Below, one piece after another: positions 5,930 through 10,021 of a stretch of DNA of 10,021 bases. The stretch comes from CAITQP01 sp964387965. Its GTDB lineage: Bacteria; Patescibacteriota; Minisyncoccia; Phycocordibacterales; UBA9973. The stretch lies in assembly GCA_964387965.1 (NCBI GenBank), contig CAYLXO010000021.1, forward strand, positions 1-10,021, in the 5' to 3' direction. The stretch's first letter is position 1; each line of letters starts with the position of its first letter. The notes beneath the pieces were generated by a model that saw only the letters and a program-made list of their open reading frames with translations, ran no database searches and was not told the origin of the DNA. Made by a program: the position numbers and the translations under genes.

Positions 5930-7318
5930 ATGAGAAATCGAATATATTCTAGTGATCTAAGTGCTCATGTGGGGGAGACAGTTGTGCTTGCCGGTTGGGT
6001 AGATGTACGACGTGATCAAGGAAAAATGGTTTTCTTTGATTTCCGTGACATGAAAGGCAAGATTCAGTGTATCGTACTTCCAATGCATGCTGATGCGATA
6101 GTACTGGCAAAAGAAATTCGTCCGGAGTGGGTTTTGAAACTTGAAGGAAAAGTAAACAAGCGACCAGAAAAAAATATCAACCCTAATGTGCCTGCAGGAG
6201 ATGTTGAACTTGAAGTTACTTCAATTGAAGTATTGAATAAGGCTGAAACGCCTCCATTTGAACTCAATGTAGATACAATGCCAGTCGGTGAAGATATTCG
6301 TATGAAATACAAATATCTTGATTTGCGTTCAGAAAGAATGCAGAAAAATATTCGCATGCGTGACAAGATCATTACTTTTATTCGTGGATATATGCACGCG
6401 CATGATTTTATCGAAATTGAAACTCCTATGATGACTAAAGGAACCCCTGAAGGAAGTCGCGAGTATATTATTCCTTCTCGGCTTTTCAGTGGGCAGTTTT
6501 ACGTACTTCCACAATCACCACAACAATTTAAACAGCTATCAATGGTAGCTGGCTTTGAAAAGTATTTCCAAATCGCGCGTTGTATGCGTGATGAAGATAC
6601 TCGTGGAGATCGTCAACCGGAATTTACTCAACTTGATATGGAATTGTCGTTTGTGGATCAAGAGGAGGTAATGGCATACAACGAGGCGATGCTTATTGAA
6701 CTTGTTAAAACTGTATATCCTGAAAAACGAATATCGCAGATACCATTCCCTCGTATTTCTTACGCAGAATCTATGGAAAAGTACGGTAACGATAAGCCGG
6801 ACATGCGTGTAAATAAAGACGATCCGAACGAACTCGCATTCTGTTGGGTAGTAGATTTTCCAATGTTTGAACGTGATGACGAAGGGGGAGTGCAGGCTGT
6901 ACATCATCCGTTTACATCACCAAAACTTGAAGATGCAGAACTTCTTAACTCTGAACCACTCAAAGCTCGTGCAAATGCATATGATATCGTACTTAACGGA
7001 TACGAGATTGGAGGAGGCTCAATACGAATACATAAGCGAGATTTACAAAACAAAATTTTTGAACTTTTGGGACTTTCTCCTGAGACAATTCAATCACGCT
7101 TCGGACATATTCTCACTGCATTTGAATATGGAGCGCCTCCACACGGCGGAATAGCTTGGGGAATGGAACGCCTTGTCATGCTTCTTCAGAATGAACCGAA
7201 CATTCGCGAAGTAATGGCGTTTCCAAAGACCGGCGAAGGCCGTGACCTTATGATGGGAGCACCAAGTGAAATGCCTGAAAAAACTCTCCGTGAATTGAAT
7301 ATCCAAATTCGAAAATAG
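5930..7318 (+). CDS. aspS: Aspartyl-tRNA synthetase, bacterial type without GAD domain
   Basis: A 462-residue class II synthetase. The N-terminal OB-fold anticodon domain has VVLAGWVDVRRDQGKMVFFD (residues 18-37). The catalytic core has QSPQQFKQL (195-203), motif 2 CMRDEDTRGDRQPEFTQ (218-234) and motif 3 HGGIAWGMERL (405-415), all in the bacterial style. Bacterial AspRS is usually near 590 residues with a GAD insertion of about 130 residues between the Y-G-S-D-K-P-D and W-V-V-D-F-P segments. Here YGNDKPDMR (285-293) runs into AFCWVVDF (303-310) with only nine residues between, so the GAD domain is absent while both flanks are intact. The enzyme charges tRNA-Asp; whether it also charges tRNA-Asn cannot be told. 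The gene lies 14 bases after the attenuator U-tract, has no Shine-Dalgarno sequence, and is followed by its own terminator. Confidence 0.95.
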   Translation: MRNRIYSSDLSAHVGETVVLAGWVDVRRDQGKMVFFDFRDMKGKIQCIVLPMHADAIVLAKEIRPEWVLKLEGKVNKRPEKNINPNVPAGDVELEVTSIEVLNKAETPPFELNVDTMPVGEDIRMKYKYLDLRSERMQKNIRMRDKIITFIRGYMHAHDFIEIETPMMTKGTPEGSREYIIPSRLFSGQFYVLPQSPQQFKQLSMVAGFEKYFQIARCMRDEDTRGDRQPEFTQLDMELSFVDQEEVMAYNEAMLIELVKTVYPEKRISQIPFPRISYAESMEKYGNDKPDMRVNKDDPNELAFCWVVDFPMFERDDEGGVQAVHHPFTSPKLEDAELLNSEPLKARANAYDIVLNGYEIGGGSIRIHKRDLQNKIFELLGLSPETIQSRFGHILTAFEYGAPPHGGIAWGMERLVMLLQNEPNIREVMAFPKTGEGRDLMMGAPSEMPEKTLRELNIQIRK

Positions 7319-7356
7319 AACAACTCCCTCATTCACTTGAGAGAGTTGTTTGTTTT
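7319..7356. terminator. Bidirectional terminator after aspS
   Basis: AACAACTCCCTC (7319-7330) pairs with GAGAGAGTTGTT (7339-7350) with a single mismatch over 12 bp and an eight-base loop, followed by TGTTTT. It starts directly after the aspS stop and lies just past the stop of the convergent minus-strand gene, which it may also terminate. Confidence 0.8.
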
Positions 7357-7765
7357 ATTGAAAATAAACTTGCGGATACAAAGTTCGTTTACATTTTTTG
7401 GAAAGTTCTACAATTGATTGTTCTGTAATCTCTATCGTACCGATTTCAAGAATTTCATACATGAAGTATATATAATAATTTAGCTTCGAATGATCACGAG
7501 CTTGTTCTACAACCATTCTTGAATATTCTTTGTCATCTCCGTAGTAGCAAGTACCTTCAATGCGCACCTGAGACATCAATTGATTTAACAACATTATTCC
7601 TTCAAAGTAGTTCATTCCACTCAATAACTTCTGATGACAGAATTTACAGTAGTGTAATTCAGATAGCTCCTTTGATCTGTCTTTATCAATTGACATTTCA
7701 AGGCGAGGTTCTCTTGCATGATGCTTCCCATCGTAGGATTTTTGACACACAATTTCATTCTGCAT
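7355..7765 (-). CDS. Hypothetical protein with a CxxC pair
   Basis: A 136-residue soluble protein that I do not recognise. The N-terminal third is highly charged (KHHAREPRLEMSIDKDRSKE). It is followed by LHYCKFCHQKLL at about residues 37-48, a CxxC pair as in a zinc-ribbon half-site or redox motif. Only one further Cys-rich spot occurs (single Cys near residues 73 and 125), so a complete four-cysteine zinc site is not obvious. The remainder is helical with an aromatic stretch, KLNYYIYFMYEI. It lies 70 bases downstream of the yerC-like regulator on the same strand and lacks a clear promoter of its own, so it may be its partner. The ATG at 7765 is the first in the frame. The frame is long for chance but unsupported by a family. 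Confidence 0.6.
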   Translation of the reverse strand: MQNEIVCQKSYDGKHHAREPRLEMSIDKDRSKELSELHYCKFCHQKLLSGMNYFEGIMLLNQLMSQVRIEGTCYYGDDKEYSRMVVEQARDHSKLNYYIYFMYEILEIGTIEITEQSIVELSKKCKRTLYPQVYFQ

Positions 7766-7793
7766 AATATTAAATTTTTAAGTTACAAATACA

Positions 7794-7812
7794 CCCAATC
7801 AGCATGATTGGG
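7794..7812. other. Hairpin between the yerC-like gene and the CxxC gene
   Basis: CCCAATC and GATTGGG form a perfect 7-bp stem with the loop AGCAT. On the minus strand it is followed by TGTATTTG, only moderately T-rich, so it may be a weak terminator or a processing site rather than a full stop between the two genes. Confidence 0.4.
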
Positions 7813-7835
7813 ATAGGGTTATTTTTTAGCATTCA

Positions 7836-8186
7836 CTACGAAGACAATCCTTTCCCAACCGGCTGAGAAAGGTGATGATGCTGTGTGTCTGGAATAATAC
7901 GAGAAAGTACTAGGCGATATCCTCCGAGCGATCCGTTAAGCCATTTTGATATACGAGCAACAGTAGTAGAGGAGAGACCTGTATTTTTTGTGATTGTATT
8001 GTATGGAGTTGTAACAGAAAGCAGACGTGCAGCTTCAAGACGCTTCGCAAATTCTTCGATTTCGCTCTCTGTCATAAGATCACGCATAAAACGCTTTGCC
8101 TCATCGACTGTTTCAAGAGCAAGCATGGCTGAAACCAGTTGTTTGTTCTCTTTTGTATTCCAATTAAAGTTTGCACTTATCTTCAT
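7836..8186 (-). CDS. YerC/YecD-type TrpR-superfamily regulator
   Basis: A 116-residue protein of the TrpR superfamily, YerC/YecD branch. Recognisable segments are RFMRDLMTESEIEEFAKRLE (residues 32-51), the helix-turn-helix TPYNTITKNTGLSSTTVARI (60-79) and the branch signature KWLNGSLGGYRLVLSRI (81-97). Compared with TrpR, the tryptophan-contacting R-G pair after the recognition helix is replaced (ARIS), so tryptophan sensing is unlikely. The C-terminal tail after residue 100 is short, with a His-rich patch (HHH). The ATG at 8186 lies exactly six bases after the -10 box of a promoter buried in a large palindrome, which strongly suggests that the protein represses its own gene. The ligand and other targets are unknown. 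A 136-residue CxxC protein lies downstream on the same strand. Confidence 0.85.
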   Translation of the reverse strand: MKISANFNWNTKENKQLVSAMLALETVDEAKRFMRDLMTESEIEEFAKRLEAARLLSVTTPYNTITKNTGLSSTTVARISKWLNGSLGGYRLVLSRIIPDTQHHHLSQPVGKGLSS

Positions 8187-8221
8187 ACAAGCACTTTAGT
8201 TTATTAAAGTACTTTAGTCAA
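8187..8221 (-). promoter_or_regulatory. Leaderless promoter of the yerC-like gene
   Basis: On the minus strand TTGACT (8221 to 8216) and TAAAGT (8198 to 8193) are separated by the ideal 17 bases, and the ATG at 8186 follows the -10 box after six bases. The outermost half-site is itself the -10 box, and the -35 box overlaps the inner half-site by one base, so a bound repressor would block RNA polymerase. Confidence 0.75.
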
Positions 8222-8233
8222 GTAAAGTACTTG
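8188..8233. promoter_or_regulatory. Operator palindrome of the yerC-like gene
   Basis: Two 18-bp inverted repeats abut head to tail: ACTTTAGTTTATTAAAGT (8193-8210) and ACTTTAGTCAAGTAAAGT (8211-8228). Each is ACTTTA-N6-TAAAGT. Their junction forms the perfect palindrome TAAAGTACTTTA (8205-8216), and outer CAAG/CTTG arms extend the dyad to 46 bp around 8210/8211. Four half-sites in alternating orientation suggest two or three dimers binding side by side. Confidence 0.8.
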
Positions 8234-8254
8234 TGGAAAACCAATTGCAATATA

Positions 8255-8288
8255 AAAAATAGTACTAGTGATTGCTAGTACTATTTTT
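8255..8288. terminator. Terminator of the M20-peptidase operon
   Basis: A perfect 14-bp stem, AAAAATAGTACTAG (8255-8268) with CTAGTACTATTTTT (8275-8288), has a six-base loop and a T-run on the minus strand continuing into ATATT. It lies 17 bases after the stop of the last minus-strand gene of the right-hand operon. The stem contains GTACTAG/CTAGTAC, the half-site of the E. coli trp operator, with a spacer two bases too long. Confidence 0.8.
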
Positions 8289-8305
8289 AAATGTTTATAT
8301 TTTAT

Positions 8306-8485
8306 TTACGGCCCGTATCCAATTATGTGTCTTACAGATGGATCGCATGGACCTATTCCGAGCTTTGAGCGTCGGTATGACTCAGACCTAATGAAATCTT
8401 TGTAGAAGACGATTTTCATTGGCTTTTTAAATTTACAATCGCTTTCAAGCCGCAATTGAATTCCAGTTTTAGAAGTGTCGTTCAT
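8306..8485 (-). CDS. Small 59-residue orphan protein
   Basis: A short frame starting MNDTSKTGIQLRLESDCKFK and ending IGPCDPSVRHIIGYGP, TAA at 8308-8306. It is basic, with two cysteines, and has no membrane segment or known motif. Support for it being real is contextual: it starts eight bases after the stop of the preceding minus-strand gene, its stop lies 17 bases before a strong terminator, and otherwise that stretch would be an unexplained gap inside the transcript. No Shine-Dalgarno sequence is visible. It may be a lineage-specific small protein. Confidence 0.5.
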   Translation of the reverse strand: MNDTSKTGIQLRLESDCKFKKPMKIVFYKDFIRSESYRRSKLGIGPCDPSVRHIIGYGP

Positions 8486-8493
8486 TTTTGAAA

Positions 8494-9069
8494 CTAATTA
8501 ATGGTGAAAAATGCAATTAATCCGTTGTTGTCAATCAATTGAGTGTGAAAGTTGTCAGTAGTAATTGGAAATTTGTTTTTTCCAATAAACGGGATGTAGA
8601 AATTGTCACCGTATTTGTCACCACGCGACATGACAGGGGTAGAGAAAAGCGATGACTGAATATCCGGGCCAAGAATAATATTATTCTTGTAATGAGAAAG
8701 CTGTTTTCCGAACTGGTGCAATGCGTATGCCAAGCCCCAATGGTTCGGAAGAATTCCACCCTGATTCTGACAAATTTCGTAGACGAGTTTTGCGTACGGA
8801 TCATCATTCTGTTTGAACTTCTTTATTTCATACTCAGCTATGTTCAGATAAAGGCGAGCGCCAGAAGGTAAGTTGCATAGCCCAATGTCTTTCTTCGTAA
8901 ACTGTATTTTAGATTTTTTGAGAACATTCTCTGCGAATGGTGTTAAACTGAACTGATCTGGAACTTTCTTGGGTCCGTATTTTTTTACGATTTTTAAAGA
9001 GAGCGTGCACATAATAATTATATTTTTGTTTGCACAAATAATCGCCTTAGTTGACGAAATTTCATACAT
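8494..9069 (-). CDS. Hypothetical 191-residue protein
   Basis: I do not recognise a family. The N-terminus has a short hydrophobic stretch, KAIICANKNIIIMCTLSLKI, that is weak as a signal or anchor. The rest looks soluble and is rich in Lys, Asn and aromatic residues; recognisable stretches include DIGLCNLPSGARLYLNIAEY, GGILPNHWGLAYALHQFGKQ and the C-terminal LIDNNGLIAFFTIN. The gene starts 20 bases after the M20 peptidase stop and ends eight bases before a 59-residue gene, so it is the middle gene of an operon. The ATG at 9069 is the first of the frame after the preceding gene; a later in-frame Met at residue 20 is an alternative. Confidence 0.65.
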   Translation of the reverse strand: MYEISSTKAIICANKNIIIMCTLSLKIVKKYGPKKVPDQFSLTPFAENVLKKSKIQFTKKDIGLCNLPSGARLYLNIAEYEIKKFKQNDDPYAKLVYEICQNQGGILPNHWGLAYALHQFGKQLSHYKNNIILGPDIQSSLFSTPVMSRGDKYGDNFYIPFIGKNKFPITTDNFHTQLIDNNGLIAFFTIN

Positions 9070-9089
9070 ATTAAAAATTGTGGATAACT

Positions 9090-10021
9090 CTAAGCTAAGT
9101 TTTTGGTTATACCAGTATATGTTTTAAGTGCTTTTTCGAGCTTCTTTATCTCGCAGTATTCGTTAGGCTTGTGTATTGAATCTTGGGTTCCTGGACCTAG
9201 AATTATTCCTGGGACACCAATTTCTGAGAAGAAACACAGGTCAGTTGATGTTCTCCCAACCCCAATTTTACCAACCAGCTTTTTAGATACACTTACAATT
9301 TTACTATCTGAAGAAGTAACGCCTGGTGGTGCCGGATTATAGATTATTTTTGCTTCTGCTTTGTACTTACTTGCAACTTTGTTCACAAGCATGAAAGCAT
9401 CTTTGTGCAATTTTGGTGTAGTACGTACATCAATTGTGATAGTGCACGTATCCGGAAACTTGTTTGGAGACACTGGTTCACCTGCGTTAATAGATGTAAG
9501 TGCAATACTAGGCTTGCCTAATATTTGGTCTACGTATTTACTTTGCCAGTTTTTTTCTAGCTTCTCTAAGTCTTCAACAATATCAACCATCCCCATTATT
9601 GCTTGATCTTTAACAAGATGAGATTCAGATGCTTGACCACTTTCACCTCGCTTCGTAATCATTATGTTCATGTTGCCTCTGTGGCCGATGCGAACTTCTT
9701 CCATGTCTGTTGGTTCACATATCACACAGGATAACTCTATGTACTTATCCTTGTATCCTTTTTGTAAAAACCAGTCCAAAAATCTTTTTGTTCCATCACC
9801 GCCAATTTCTTCTTCTGTTGCGAACAAAAACCACACATCGATCGGCGGAGTATCCTTGGTATATTCTTCAGCAAGAGTAAGAAGTACTGCAATACTTGAT
9901 TTTGCATCACTTGCGCCTAGGCCAAATATTTTGTTTTCGTGAATTTGTCCAGCATCCTTTCCGTAAGGTGGATATTTCCATTGAGAAAGCGCTCCTGGAG
10001 ACACTGTGTCCATGTGCGCGT
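9090..10021 (-). CDS. M20-family metallopeptidase / deacylase (N-terminus beyond right edge)
   Basis: The frame is open to the edge, so the gene is cut at its 5' end; the Met at 10013 is not the start because it sits inside the metal motif, which reads A-H-M-D-T-V. Metal-site residues of the M20 (ArgE/DapE/CPG2) family are all present: the His of HMD (10016-10014), the bridging Asp of GLGASD (9908-9906), the Glu pair in FATEEEIGG, the Glu of CEPTD and the C-terminal His of DSIHKPNE (9173-9171). These enzymes use two zinc ions to remove acyl or peptide groups. The dimerisation domain follows IGHRGNMNIMITKRGESG. There the family's conserved G-H is G-Q (Gln codon 9635-9633), although this His normally helps stabilise the transition state. 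The substrate cannot be assigned. Two orphan genes follow in the same operon. Confidence 0.9.
   Translation of the reverse strand, partial: AHMDTVSPGALSQWKYPPYGKDAGQIHENKIFGLGASDAKSSIAVLLTLAEEYTKDTPPIDVWFLFATEEEIGGDGTKRFLDWFLQKGYKDKYIELSCVICEPTDMEEVRIGHRGNMNIMITKRGESGQASESHLVKDQAIMGMVDIVEDLEKLEKNWQSKYVDQILGKPSIALTSINAGEPVSPNKFPDTCTITIDVRTTPKLHKDAFMLVNKVASKYKAEAKIIYNPAPPGVTSSDSKIVSVSKKLVGKIGVGRTSTDLCFFSEIGVPGIILGPGTQDSIHKPNEYCEIKKLEKALKTYTGITKNLA

Noticed and set aside
8188..8288. CRISPR-like or integration-site repeats from the clustered palindromes
   Set aside because: The repeats are short dyads explained by an operator-promoter and a terminator; there are no spacers, cas genes, integrase or tRNA.
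9079..9087. Perfect DnaA-box-like TTATCCACA (minus strand), and TTTTCCACA at 8232-8240, as part of an origin
   Set aside because: Only two boxes about 840 bases apart, no AT-rich unwinding region or dnaA/dnaN nearby; about that many matches to the degenerate box are expected by chance in 10 kb on two strands.

Overview
This AT-rich bacterial window carries small, tightly packed housekeeping genes. Several features point to a Patescibacteria/CPR (Parcubacteria-like) genome: almost no Shine-Dalgarno sequences, several promoters whose -10 box sits so close to the ATG that the mRNA must be leaderless, an aspartyl-tRNA synthetase lacking the usual bacterial GAD insertion, and a lone rplU. This placement is an inference from gene content and style; no rRNA or other phylogenetic marker was tested. 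The standard bacterial code fits: conserved genes read through at full length without in-frame TGA, and all 12 visible stops are TAA or TAG.

Layout. 1-626 (-) is the N-terminal part of a CorA-type magnesium transporter. It is divergent from a NRAMP-superfamily transporter (721-2097 +) whose metal-site residues are changed in a way that suits a hard ion such as Mg2+. rplU (2149-2469 +) ends at a strong bidirectional terminator shared with recR. recR and dnaB lie on the minus strand (2501-4185) and are interrupted by a 100-N scaffold gap. trpS (4335-5154 +), also interrupted by a 100-N gap, heads an operon with a TrpR-type repressor and an 82-residue membrane protein. aspS (5930-7318 +) follows an unusually compact transcriptional T-box riboswitch. 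On the minus strand come a CxxC-containing orphan (7355-7765) and a YerC/YecD-type regulator (7836-8186), whose promoter is embedded in a large palindrome. The right end holds a minus-strand operon: an M20 metallopeptidase (entering from the right edge), a 191-residue orphan and a 59-residue orphan, closed by a strong hairpin terminator.

How it fits together. Two aminoacyl-tRNA synthetase genes sit near two different regulatory devices: trpS is co-transcribed with a TrpR protein that keeps the tryptophan-binding residues, and aspS is under tRNA-sensing attenuation. A second TrpR-superfamily protein (YerC type) probably represses itself. The most interesting material is regulatory: the mini T-box, the exactly spaced leaderless promoters, and the yerC operator. 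Both N runs are exactly 100 bases and are placeholders: conserved parts of dnaB, recR and trpS that must lie in them are larger than 100 bases.
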